A stretch of 5,965 nt of DNA from Comamonadaceae bacterium (GCA_947374105.1 CANCAO010000116.1:1-5965); one strand, 5' to 3'. Counted from the first letter of the stretch, positions 1 through 5,965 are shown. Numbers and translations: made by a program. The notes: generated from the sequence alone by a model not told the origin.

Positions 1-330
1 ATGCACACCAAAAACGGCCCACTCATGGCCTTGCCCTACAACCTCGAAGTCAACGACTCCATCATCTACGCGATTGAAAAACACGCCTCGGACGAAATGT
101 TCCAGCGCCTGGCCAACTCCTTGAGTTTGTTCAAGCGCGAATGCCTCACCCAGCCGCGCGTCTTGTCGCTCGGTTTGCACCCGCATTTGATTGGCGTGCC
201 CCACCGCTTTGAGAGCTTTGAGAAAATGCTCGACCTGCTGATGGCCACGCCCGAGGTGTGTTTTGTCACTGGCGAAAAAATGGCCCAGTGGTATTCGGCC
301 CAAGTGCCTGCCCCTGCCCACCAACCGTAA
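1..330 (+). CDS. Polysaccharide deacetylase family protein (PuuE allantoinase-like), C-terminal fragment
   Basis: This is the last 109 residues of a protein whose 5' part lies left of the window. The frame is open from base 1, so the ATG at base 1 is almost certainly an internal Met. The stretch LPYNLEVND (residues 11-19) and the motif LGLHPHLIGVPHR (57-69), followed by a segment ending in a predicted strand plus VTGEKMAQWY, match the C-terminal part of the NodB-fold deacetylases related to allantoinase PuuE. In that family such histidine-rich loops lie near the metal-dependent active site; the proteins hydrolyse C-N bonds in amides or N-acetyl groups. Full-length members are about 300 residues, so roughly two thirds is missing here. 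The TAA stop is 17 bases before the SDR start, suggesting one transcript with the next two genes. The family is fairly sure; the substrate is not determinable. Confidence 0.8.
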   Translation: MHTKNGPLMALPYNLEVNDSIIYAIEKHASDEMFQRLANSLSLFKRECLTQPRVLSLGLHPHLIGVPHRFESFEKMLDLLMATPEVCFVTGEKMAQWYSAQVPAPAHQP

Positions 331-347
331 CTTCATAGAGAGTCTGT

Positions 348-1130
348 ATGAACTTAGAACTGACAGGACAACGAGTTCTCATCACCGGTGGCAGCAAGGG
401 CATCGGTTTGGCCATTGCGCAAGCGTTTGCGGCCGAAGGTGCCAAGCCGGTGTTGGTCTCGCGGGACCGGGCCAACTTGGCCCATGCGGTGCAGGCCATT
501 GAGGCGGCTCACCACACTACGCCTGAAGTGTTTGAGGCTGATTTGGGCTTGCCCGGTTCGGCCGACACGCTGTGCCAAGAGGTGGGCGAGATTGATGTGT
601 TGGTGAACAACGCGGGGGCCATTCCGGGTGGCAACATTCACGACATCACCGAAGCGCGCTGGCGTCAGGCTTGGGAGCTCAAGCTCTACAGCTACATCAA
701 CCTGACCCGCGCGTATTTGCCCAGCATGGAAAAACGCGGCAAGGGCGTGATTGCCAACATCATCGGCATGGCCGGTGCTGCACCGCGTTACGAATACATT
801 TGCGGCTCAGAGGCCAACGCCGCCCTGATAGCCTTCACCCAAGGTTTGGGGGGCGGCACCGTGCGCCAAGGCGTGCGTGTGTTTGGTATCAACCCCTCGC
901 CCACCCGCAGCGACCGCATGCAAGGCATGTTGCAGCAGCAAGCCGCCACCAAGTTGGGGGACGCCTCGCGTTGGCAAGAACTGACCCTGGGCTTCCCCAT
1001 GGGTCGTTTGGCCGAACCCGACGAGCTGGCCAAACTGGCGGTGTTCTGTGCTTCGCCCCTGTGTGGCTATCTGAGTGGCAGCGTCATCAACGTGGATGGT
1101 GGCCAGATGTACACCACACCCAGCAAATAA
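348..1130 (+). CDS. SDR family NAD(P)-dependent oxidoreductase with atypical active site
   Basis: A 260-residue protein, the normal length for a classical short-chain dehydrogenase/reductase. The Rossmann glycine motif TGGSKGIG is at residues 13-20, NNAG at 87-90, and the C-terminal strand SGSVINVDGG at 243-252. The catalytic region departs from the family: the Asn position of helix 4 appears to be Lys112 (WELKLYSY), the Ser position Gly140 (NIIGMAG), and Tyr150 is followed at +4 by Ser154 (YICGS) instead of Lys. Only the Tyr of the Asn-Ser-Tyr-Lys tetrad remains. From memory, an SDR subgroup with NNAGAIPGG and a Y-x-x-G-S/T pattern exists in proteobacteria, so this may be a subfamily trait. 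The ATG is preceded by a weak Shine-Dalgarno (AGAGAG, 337-342). The gene sits between the deacetylase and an enoyl-CoA hydratase, suggesting a hydroxyacyl or related oxidation step; actual activity is uncertain. Confidence 0.9.
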   Translation: MNLELTGQRVLITGGSKGIGLAIAQAFAAEGAKPVLVSRDRANLAHAVQAIEAAHHTTPEVFEADLGLPGSADTLCQEVGEIDVLVNNAGAIPGGNIHDITEARWRQAWELKLYSYINLTRAYLPSMEKRGKGVIANIIGMAGAAPRYEYICGSEANAALIAFTQGLGGGTVRQGVRVFGINPSPTRSDRMQGMLQQQAATKLGDASRWQELTLGFPMGRLAEPDELAKLAVFCASPLCGYLSGSVINVDGGQMYTTPSK

Positions 1131-1133
1131 ACC

Positions 1134-1940
1134 GTGACCACTCCCAACTTGCCCGCTTACACCACCCTGAGCTGCACCGAGGTCTCCAAGCATGTGTTGC
1201 AAGTCTGCCTCAACCGCCCCGAGGTGGGCAATGCACTCAACACGCAGATGGCGCTGGACTTGCTCGACGTGTGGACGCGTTTGAATGCTGGGCCGGGCGA
1301 GCTGCGGTGTGTGGTGTTCACCGGCGCCGGAACCAAAATATTCTGCGCCGGGGGCGACCTGAAAGAGCGCCAGGGCATGACACCACAAGCATGGCAACAC
1401 CAGCACGAAATTTTTGAGCGTTTGTATTGGACGCTGATTGACTTGCCGCTACCGGTGATTGGTGCCATCAACGGCCACGCCTATGGGGGTGGCTTGGAGA
1501 TGGCGCTGTGCTGTGACTTCTTGTACGCCAGCCAGGAGGCACGCTTTGCCTTGCCAGAGCCCATGCTGGGCATCATGCCGGGCATGGGCGGCACGCAAAA
1601 CCTCCCGCGCGCGGTGGGCGAGCGACGCGCCAAAGAATTGGCGCTCACTGGGCGACCCTTCAGCGCTGCACAGGCTTGTGCGTGGGGCATGCTCAACCAA
1701 ATAGCGGCCCCAGATCAGGTGCTGGCCTTGGCTTTGGAGACAGCGCAGTGCATTGCCGCCAATGCGCCCTTGTCGGTGAAACAAATTAAGAAGTCGATCC
1801 GCTACGGCGGACAAATGGAATTGCGCACCGCTTACCGCTTTGAGGTGGAGGCCTACAACCGCTTGGTCGATACCGACGACCGGCGCGAAGGCGTGGCCGC
1901 CTTCAATGAAAAACGTCAGCCGGTTTTCAAAGGTCGCTGA
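1134..1940 (+). CDS. Enoyl-CoA hydratase/isomerase family protein (crotonase fold)
   Basis: A 268-residue crotonase-superfamily protein. Signatures in order: LNRPEVGNALN (26-36), the first oxyanion segment FCAGGDLKE (70-78), the second oxyanion/helix segment AINGHAYGGGLEMAL (111-125), and LPEPMLGIMPGMGGTQ (140-155). Glu122 and Glu142 align with the two catalytic glutamates of rat mitochondrial enoyl-CoA hydratase (Glu144, Glu164), so syn-hydration of a 2-enoyl-CoA is the likely reaction. Isomerase or related chemistry is possible in this superfamily. The start is GTG, three bases after the SDR stop, with no clear Shine-Dalgarno, so translation is probably coupled to the SDR. The next in-frame Met (39) would remove the first strand. 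The TGA stop is separated from the convergent recQ stop by a single base. The acyl substrate is not identifiable. Confidence 0.93.
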   Translation: MTTPNLPAYTTLSCTEVSKHVLQVCLNRPEVGNALNTQMALDLLDVWTRLNAGPGELRCVVFTGAGTKIFCAGGDLKERQGMTPQAWQHQHEIFERLYWTLIDLPLPVIGAINGHAYGGGLEMALCCDFLYASQEARFALPEPMLGIMPGMGGTQNLPRAVGERRAKELALTGRPFSAAQACAWGMLNQIAAPDQVLALALETAQCIAANAPLSVKQIKKSIRYGGQMELRTAYRFEVEAYNRLVDTDDRREGVAAFNEKRQPVFKGR

Positions 1941-1941
1941 G

Positions 1942-3870
1942 CTAAAGCCCCACCACCCGCAACACTTCTTCCCCATAAGCCTCCAGCTTCTTCGCCCCAA
2001 TCCCGCTGATGCCTTGCAGGTCGTCCAGGGTTTGTGGCACGCGCTCGGCGATGGCGGCCAGGGTGGCGTCGTGAAAGATCACGTAGGCGGGTAGGTTGTG
2101 TTCACGGGCTACTTCACCGCGCCAGGCTTTGAGGGCGGTAAAGCGAAGCTGTGCCGCATCGTCGAGTGCCAGCGGTGCCGCATTGGATTTGGATGAGGTG
2201 CTGTTGCCGCGCTTGGGTTTGCGCTCCGCCGGGGTGGAGACTGATTCACGCAAACGCACCGCCACCTCGCCCTTGAGCACGGCGCGGGACTGCTCGGTGA
2301 GTTGCAAGGTGTTGAAGGCCTGGCCATCCACATTCAACGCGCCGGTGGCGATGAGCTGGCGCAGCACGCCGCGCAATTGAACTTCACTAAAGGCCGCGCC
2401 AATGCCAAAGGTGGTCAGCCCCTCGTGGCCAAATTGCGTCACCTTGTCGGTCGTCTTGCCGCGCACGATGTCCATGATGTGACCCGCGCCAAAGCTGATG
2501 CCGCTGGCCTGCTGTACACGGTAGATGGTGCTGAGCAGCTTGCGCGCCGCGTCGGTGCCGTCCCACACATTGGGCGGGTTCAGGCAGTTGTCGCAGTTGT
2601 TGCACATGGCCCCCACGCTCGGCACTAACGTGTCCTCGCTGCCCCCCGAGGGGGCCGTGCCATGCTTGGGGCGGCCCGGCGCTGCGGCGGCATAGGTCTC
2701 GCCGAAATAGGCCAGCAAGTGCACACGGCGGCAGTCCGCGCCTTCGGCCAGGGTCAGCAGGGCATCCAGCTTGCCGCGCATGACCTGTTTGAAGTCGTCA
2801 CCCGCCGGGCTCTCGTCAATCATGCGCCGCTGGTTCACCACGTCTTGCAGGCCGTAGCCCATCCAGGCGTTAGCGGGGCCGCCGTCGCGCCCGGCGCGGC
2901 CCGTTTCCTGGTAGTAGCCCTCGATGTTTTTGGGCATGTCAAGGTGCGCGACAAAGCGCACATCGGGCTTGTCGATGCCCATGCCAAAGGCAATGGTGGC
3001 CACCATCACGATGCCGTCTTCGCGCAGAAAACGGTCTTGGTGGGTTTGGCGCACCAAGGCATCCAGCCCAGCGTGGTAGGGCAGGGCGTTCAGGCCCGCA
3101 GCGCATAGGGTCTGGGCGATGTCTTCCACCTTGCGGCGCGACTGGCAATAGACGATGCCCGCGTCGCCCTCGTGCTCGTGCTGGATGAAGCGCAGCAACT
3201 GCTGCGTCGCGTCCTTTTTCTCCACAATTTTGTAGCGGATGTTGGGCCGATCAAAACTACTGACGAACTGTTGCGCGTCCTCTAACTGCAGCCGCTCCAC
3301 GATGTCGGCGCGGGTCAGCGCATCGGCCGTGGCGGTGAGCGCCATGCGCGGCACGCCCGCATAGCGCTCGTGCAGCACGGTGAGCGCGCGGTACTCGGGA
3401 CGGAAGTCGTGGCCCCACTGGCTCACGCAGTGCGCTTCGTCAATGGCGAACATCGACAGCAGACCCCGGGCATGCAGCGAATCCAGCAGCGCCAAAAAGC
3501 GCGGCGTGGTGATGCGCTCGGGCGCGGCGTATAGCATCGTCAAATCGGCGCGCAGCAAGCGCTTTTCCAAGGCAGAGGCTTGCTCGCCGGTGAGGGTGGA
3601 GTTGAGGAATTCGGCCTCGACCCCGGCCTCATGCAGCGCCCCCACTTGGTCGTGCATCAGCGCGATCAAGGGTGAGATGACGACGGTGACGCCGTGCCCC
3701 GCCTGCTGCCTTGCAATGGCGGGAATTTGGTAGCACAGCGATTTACCGCCGCCCGTGGGCATGAGCACCAGCGCGTCACCGCCGGTGATGACGTGGGAGA
3801 CGATGGCTTCTTGCGGGCCGCGAAACTGTTCGTAGCCGAACACCTCGCGCAGGATTTGGGAAGAGGACAA
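1942..3870 (-). CDS. recQ: ATP-dependent DNA helicase RecQ with an insertion in its zinc domain
   Basis: A 642-residue superfamily-2 3'-5' helicase acting in recombination and replication-fork repair. All RecQ landmarks are visible: motif 0 [10 protein letters not shown] (11-20), Walker A MPTGGGKS (37-44, Lys43), DEAH (144-147), aromatic-rich loop [11 protein letters not shown] (150-160), motif III LTATAD (178-183), motif [13 protein letters not shown] (291-302), motif [14 protein letters not shown] (319-330). Zinc ligands are Cys380, Cys423, Cys426 and Cys429. A winged-helix RQC region (about 435-540), a Ser/Lys-rich linker (about 545-566) and an HRDC domain (about 571-642) follow. E. coli RecQ has 17 residues between the first two zinc cysteines, whereas here there are 43; the extra block is encoded by a palindromic repeat (2608-2694). 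The start is TTG: the frame has no upstream ATG or GTG before a TAA at 3910-3912, and no Shine-Dalgarno is seen. The rhodanese gene lies 87 bases upstream on the same strand. Confidence 0.96.
   Translation of the reverse strand: MSSSQILREVFGYEQFRGPQEAIVSHVITGGDALVLMPTGGGKSLCYQIPAIARQQAGHGVTVVISPLIALMHDQVGALHEAGVEAEFLNSTLTGEQASALEKRLLRADLTMLYAAPERITTPRFLALLDSLHARGLLSMFAIDEAHCVSQWGHDFRPEYRALTVLHERYAGVPRMALTATADALTRADIVERLQLEDAQQFVSSFDRPNIRYKIVEKKDATQQLLRFIQHEHEGDAGIVYCQSRRKVEDIAQTLCAAGLNALPYHAGLDALVRQTHQDRFLREDGIVMVATIAFGMGIDKPDVRFVAHLDMPKNIEGYYQETGRAGRDGGPANAWMGYGLQDVVNQRRMIDESPAGDDFKQVMRGKLDALLTLAEGADCRRVHLLAYFGETYAAAAPGRPKHGTAPSGGSEDTLVPSVGAMCNNCDNCLNPPNVWDGTDAARKLLSTIYRVQQASGISFGAGHIMDIVRGKTTDKVTQFGHEGLTTFGIGAAFSEVQLRGVLRQLIATGALNVDGQAFNTLQLTEQSRAVLKGEVAVRLRESVSTPAERKPKRGNSTSSKSNAAPLALDDAAQLRFTALKAWRGEVAREHNLPAYVIFHDATLAAIAERVPQTLDDLQGISGIGAKKLEAYGEEVLRVVGL
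2608..2694. repeat. In-frame palindromic repeat-like insertion within recQ
   Basis: This block encodes residues 393-421 of RecQ, about 26 of which are absent from the usual spacing between the first and second zinc cysteines. It contains a near-perfect GC hairpin, GCCCCC / GGGGGC with loop CGA (2641-2655), followed by CTTGGGGCGGCCCGGCG (2665-2681). The peptide is low-complexity and Ala/Gly/Pro/Ser-rich (for example [17 protein letters not shown]) and includes a TTA leucine codon, uncommon in a GC-rich gene. From memory, a dispersed element with a CGCTGCCCCCCGAGGGGGC core and a CTTGGGGCGGCCCGGC flank is frequent in Comamonadaceae genomes; no search was possible. The length is a multiple of three, so the reading frame survives. 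The boundaries are approximate, inferred from the protein spacing. Confidence 0.7.
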
Positions 3871-3957
3871 TGGAGTTGCTATTGATTTGCTAGCTTCTTG
3901 TGCTGGTTTTTAAAGGTCTGCAGCACTTTTAATGCTGAATTACAGGTCAAAAACAGC
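3871..3957. repeat. AT-rich nested inverted repeat filling the rhodanese-recQ gap
   Basis: The whole 87-base gap is visibly AT-richer than its neighbours. It contains an outer inverted repeat, GCTG(G)TTTTT (3902-3911) against AAAAACAGC (3949-3957) with one bulged G, and an inner hairpin CAGCA (3921-3925) / TGCTG (3933-3937) with a 7-base loop. A further short dyad GCTA/TAGC lies at 3878-3881 and 3891-3894. The outer arm ends exactly at the rhodanese stop codon (3958-3960), and the other end abuts the recQ TTG start. From memory, intergenic repeats containing GCTATTnATTTGnTAGC followed by TTCTTGTGCT are common in Comamonadaceae. It has no GC-rich stem followed by a U-run, so a Rho-independent terminator is unlikely. 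No recQ promoter is recognised inside it. Confidence 0.6.
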
Positions 3958-4353
3958 CTACATCTGCTCCCACGGCAGCCCATCAAACCGCCAGCCGTTC
4001 ACGCTGGAGCGGTGAAAGTGCTCGTCCATCTCGCCCTCAAAACCGTGCAGTACGTTGATGACTTCGGTAAAGCCTGCGGCCTCTAGCGCTTGGCCCGCGT
4101 CCAGCGTGCGTTTGCCGCTGCGGCACAGCAAGACGACCGGGCGGGTTTTGTTGCCATTCGCCTCGCGCTCTACCTCGGCCACAAAGCGCGCGGGGTCGGG
4201 CGTGAGATCGGGGTATTCGTACCAGGCGATCATGTGCACGCCGGGCGGGCGGCCCACGTACATCGACTCGATCTCCATGCGCACGTCAACAAACAGCGCC
4301 TCGGGTCGCTGCTGAATCAGCGCCCAGGTTTCTTTGGGGGGCAGGTGTTTCAT
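3958..4353 (-). CDS. Single-domain rhodanese-like sulfurtransferase
   Basis: A 131-residue protein spanning one rhodanese domain with no signal peptide or membrane segment, so cytoplasmic. The early strand motif LFVDVR (residues 20-25) and the active-site loop LLCRSGKRT (75-83) are clear; Cys77 is the predicted persulfide-forming nucleophile. A conserved-looking YVGRPPGVHMIAWYEYP segment (32-48) and a C-terminal GFEGEMDEH plus GWRFDGLPWEQ (104-130) resemble short rhodaneses of Burkholderiales. The likely role is sulfane-sulfur transfer from an unidentified donor. The ATG at 4353-4351 has only a weak purine-rich stretch upstream. The gene ends with TAG directly against the nested inverted repeat and precedes recQ on the same strand. 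A functional link with RecQ is not implied. Its promoter must lie in the divergent region to the right, but none is convincing. Confidence 0.93.
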   Translation of the reverse strand: MKHLPPKETWALIQQRPEALFVDVRMEIESMYVGRPPGVHMIAWYEYPDLTPDPARFVAEVEREANGNKTRPVVLLCRSGKRTLDAGQALEAAGFTEVINVLHGFEGEMDEHFHRSSVNGWRFDGLPWEQM

Positions 4354-4484
4354 AGCCCATATTGTCCGGGTTTTGCACTAGCCGCTCACAAGCCCGTTGT
4401 CTGAGATCGAGCATCCCTAAAGTACCCTGTGAGAAAGTCGCATAGCCGGGGTGGGGAATCCCGCTATCTGTATTTGGGCGAGCG

Positions 4485-4493
4485 TGCTAAATT
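4485..4493 (+). promoter_or_regulatory. Candidate extended -10 element
   Basis: TGCTAAATT fits a TGn extended -10 followed by TAAATT. The position 17 bases upstream (TATCTG, 4465-4470) is a poor -35. If used, transcription would begin near 4500, at the start of the CCGATAGC palindrome, which would make that palindrome an operator rather than a complete leader hairpin. This is a weak call from consensus matching only. Confidence 0.25.
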
Positions 4494-4533
4494 GGCGACC
4501 GATAGCCCATGAGCTATCGGCACTGATGCCAAT
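4491..4533 (+). promoter_or_regulatory. Nested inverted repeats upstream of the heme/propeller gene
   Basis: A perfect 8-base inverted repeat CCGATAGC (4499-4506) / GCTATCGG (4513-4520) with loop CCATGA is enclosed by a second perfect 6-base pair of arms, ATTGGC (4491-4496) / GCCAAT (4528-4533). Only GA on the left and seven bases on the right separate the two stems. The structure ends 14 bases before the Shine-Dalgarno. It could be a dimeric-regulator operator, or an mRNA leader hairpin if transcription starts upstream. No specific regulator is recognised. Confidence 0.55.
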
Positions 4534-4547
4534 AAGCTACCCAAAAC

Positions 4548-4553
4548 GAGGAG
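4548..4553 (+). promoter_or_regulatory. Strong ribosome binding site
   Basis: GAGGAG lies 8 bases before the ATG at 4562 and is the best Shine-Dalgarno in the window. It fixes the start of the exported heme protein and suggests efficient translation compared with the other genes here, whose sites are weak or absent. Confidence 0.8.
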
Positions 4554-4561
4554 ACAAAACC

Positions 4562-5965
4562 ATGAGAATCAAAAACAAACTGGGACTTGGCGCGCTCACT
4601 GCGCTCGTCCTGGTGGGCGCAGCAGCCGCTGCCGCACCAGCGGCCCCCACCGTAACGATTGGCAGTGTGGACATCGGTGGTGTCGTGCGCGGGCCTAAGG
4701 GGCCTGAGGCCGGTGTATGGGTGATCGCCGAGACGACCGAGCTGCCCACCAAGTTCACGCGTACCGTCGTGACCGACGAAAAGGGTCGCTACGTCATCCC
4801 TGACCTGCCCCCCAACGTCAACTATCAAGTCTGGGTGCGCGGCTATGGCCTGGTCGATTCGCCCAAGCTGCGCGGCAAGCCGGGTCAGATCCTTAACCAC
4901 AGCGCGGTGCCTGCGCCCACAGCAGCAGTTGCCGCCCACTACTACCCGGCGGTGTACTGGTACGCCATGCTGAAGATGCCCCCAGCCAAGGACTTTGGCG
5001 GCACGACCAACATCCCCAAAAACGTCACTCAAGAAATTTGGCGCCGACGCATGAACAACACCGACTGCGTGGGCTGCCATGCGCTCGGTCAGGAATCAAC
5101 CCGCACCATCCCTGCCGCGCTAGGCAATTTTGATTCGGGCGAGCAAGCTTGGGCGCGTCGCACCGCCTCCGGCCACAGCGGCAAATGGATGATGGACCGG
5201 CTCGCTGGGCAACTCGGCGGCGTGCCGTTCAAGTACTTCGGTGAATGGACGGACCGCATCGCTAAAGGCGAGCTGCCCAAGACCAAGCCAGTGCGGCCCC
5301 AGGGCGTGGAGCGCAACATGGTCATCACCCAGTGGGAGTGGGGCACAGAGAAAACCTTTTTGCACGACCTGATTTCTTCAGACCGGCGCAACCCCACGGT
5401 CAACTCCTACGGGCCGCTTTATGGCTCGGCCGAGTATTCGAGCGATGACATCCCGATTCTCGACCCCAAGACCCACACGGTCACCAAGTTCAAGATGACG
5501 GTGGCAAGCGATAGCGTGCCTGAGTCCTACGCAGGCCGCTTTCACGCCACCTCTCTGGCTGAGCCCTTTGCCCCCTCGCCCTACTGGGGCACTGAGAAAA
5601 TTTGGTCTCAAAAGGCGAACAACCATAACGGCATGGTTGATCAAAAGGGCCGGGTTTGGTTTGCTGCCAATGTGCGCGGCGAGGTCAACCCCGAGTGGTG
5701 CATGAAGGGCAAGGATCATCCATCCGTGCAGGCCTTCCCGCTGGAGTTCTCGCAGCGCCAGGTCACGATGCTGGAGCCCAAGACGATGAAGTACAACCAC
5801 CTCGACACTTGCTTTGGCACCCACCATCCGCAGTTCGGCTACGACAAGGACAACACGGTGTGGTTTTCCGGCTCCGGCCCGGTGGCGGGTTGGATCAACT
5901 CCCGCATCTATGATGAGACCGGCGATGTGGCGAAGGCGCAAGGCTGGGCACCCTGGGTGCTAGAC
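4562..5965 (+). CDS. Exported mono-heme protein: CarboxypepD_reg-like domain, CxxCH motif and Vgb/NHL-like propeller, 3' truncated by window
   Basis: The frame is open for 468 codons from ATG 4562 to the right edge without a stop, so the C-terminus is missing. Residues 1 to about 25 form a signal peptide: basic MRIKNK, hydrophobic LGLGALTALVLVG, then an Ala-rich cleavage region. Residues about 36-95 look like a carboxypeptidase regulatory-like Ig fold (VDIGGVVRGPKGPEAGVWV, then DEKGRYVIPDLPP). CVGCH (169-173) is a c-type heme site; downstream His205, Met210 or Met211 could supply the distal ligand. From about 350 on, repeats such as NNHNGMVDQKGRVWFAAN (353-370) and YDKDNTVWFSGSG (427-439) resemble streptogramin-lyase (Vgb) or NHL beta-propeller blades. 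Cys380 and Cys417 lie outside the heme motif and could form a disulfide. Similar proteins are annotated only as carboxypeptidase regulatory-like domain proteins. A periplasmic redox or binding role is inferred; the substrate is unknown. Confidence 0.88.
   Translation, partial: MRIKNKLGLGALTALVLVGAAAAAAPAAPTVTIGSVDIGGVVRGPKGPEAGVWVIAETTELPTKFTRTVVTDEKGRYVIPDLPPNVNYQVWVRGYGLVDSPKLRGKPGQILNHSAVPAPTAAVAAHYYPAVYWYAMLKMPPAKDFGGTTNIPKNVTQEIWRRRMNNTDCVGCHALGQESTRTIPAALGNFDSGEQAWARRTASGHSGKWMMDRLAGQLGGVPFKYFGEWTDRIAKGELPKTKPVRPQGVERNMVITQWEWGTEKTFLHDLISSDRRNPTVNSYGPLYGSAEYSSDDIPILDPKTHTVTKFKMTVASDSVPESYAGRFHATSLAEPFAPSPYWGTEKIWSQKANNHNGMVDQKGRVWFAANVRGEVNPEWCMKGKDHPSVQAFPLEFSQRQVTMLEPKTMKYNHLDTCFGTHHPQFGYDKDNTVWFSGSGPVAGWINSRIYDETGDVAKAQGWAPWVLD

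Larger units (their letters stand above)
4354..4561. other. Divergent intergenic region between rhodanese and heme/propeller genes
   Basis: About 208 bases without a convincing gene. The right half holds the structured leader of the downstream gene: a short dyad GGGAATCCC (4454-4462), a GCTATC half-site (4463-4468), nested inverted repeats (4491-4533) and a strong Shine-Dalgarno. The left part must carry the rhodanese promoter, but no good -35/-10 pair is visible on the minus strand. No tRNA-like or known riboswitch pattern was recognised. Confidence 0.6.

Noticed and set aside
1..3. ATG at base 1 as the true start of a 109-residue protein
   Set aside because: The encoded sequence begins in the middle of a recognised deacetylase C-terminal region, and the frame is open to the window edge, so it is an internal Met.
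807..1406. A 199-codon minus-strand open frame
   Set aside because: It is antisense to well-supported SDR and hydratase genes and its translation shows no recognisable domain.
671..1417. A 248-codon plus-strand open frame
   Set aside because: It overlaps the SDR and hydratase in another frame and has an Arg/His/Pro-rich composition typical of an out-of-frame GC-rich read; no family features.
1449..2000. A 183-codon minus-strand open frame
   Set aside because: It lies antisense to the hydratase and overlaps the end of recQ; it looks like a codon-bias shadow.
2641..2655. GC-rich hairpin as a Rho-independent terminator
   Set aside because: It is inside the recQ coding frame, has no adjacent T-run on either strand, and is better explained as the core of the palindromic repeat.
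2602..2700. Frameshift or assembly error in the recQ zinc region
   Set aside because: All four zinc cysteines remain in the same frame and the extra block is a multiple of three, so an in-frame insertion fits better than an error.
3921..3937. CAGCA/TGCTG hairpin as the rhodanese terminator
   Set aside because: The five-base stem is not GC-rich and no U-run follows on the minus strand; it belongs to the larger nested repeat.
4514..5080. A 188-codon minus-strand open frame
   Set aside because: The plus strand here encodes a clear signal peptide, Ig-like domain and CVGCH motif behind a strong ribosome binding site; the antisense frame has no family features.
5378..5941. A 187-codon minus-strand open frame
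   Set aside because: It is antisense to the propeller region of the heme protein, and the translation has no recognisable motif.

Overview
The window is about 60% GC, densely packed and bacterial. Codon choice, gene families and two dispersed-repeat-like elements suggest a betaproteobacterium, most likely Comamonadaceae (Rhodoferax/Polaromonas/Acidovorax-like). The taxon is inferred from family resemblance and memory, not from a search.

Layout. Bases 1-1940 (+) hold the end of a three-gene run: the C-terminus of a NodB-fold polysaccharide deacetylase (allantoinase PuuE-like), an SDR oxidoreductase with a degenerate catalytic tetrad, and an enoyl-CoA hydratase with both catalytic glutamates. 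Gaps of 17 and 3 bases indicate one operon, probably a catabolic or acyl-CoA pathway whose substrate cannot be read from this window. Bases 1942-4353 (-) hold recQ and, upstream of it, a single-domain rhodanese. The enoyl-CoA hydratase and recQ converge with one base between their stop codons. Bases 4354-4561 form a divergent intergenic region with nested inverted repeats and a strong Shine-Dalgarno. From 4562 (+) a large exported protein runs off the right edge. It joins a CarboxypepD_reg-like domain, one c-type heme motif (CVGCH) and the beginning of a Vgb/NHL-type beta-propeller.

Most notable: (1) recQ carries about 26 extra residues between the first and second zinc-ligand cysteines. They are encoded by a GC-rich palindrome-containing block that looks like an in-frame dispersed repeat. 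(2) An AT-rich nested inverted repeat fills the whole rhodanese-recQ gap, and recQ is left with a TTG start and no visible Shine-Dalgarno. (3) The heme/propeller protein is of unknown function and has a palindromic leader. (4) The SDR keeps the NAD(P) fold motifs but lacks the usual catalytic Ser and Lys. No RNA genes, CRISPR arrays or transposase genes were seen.
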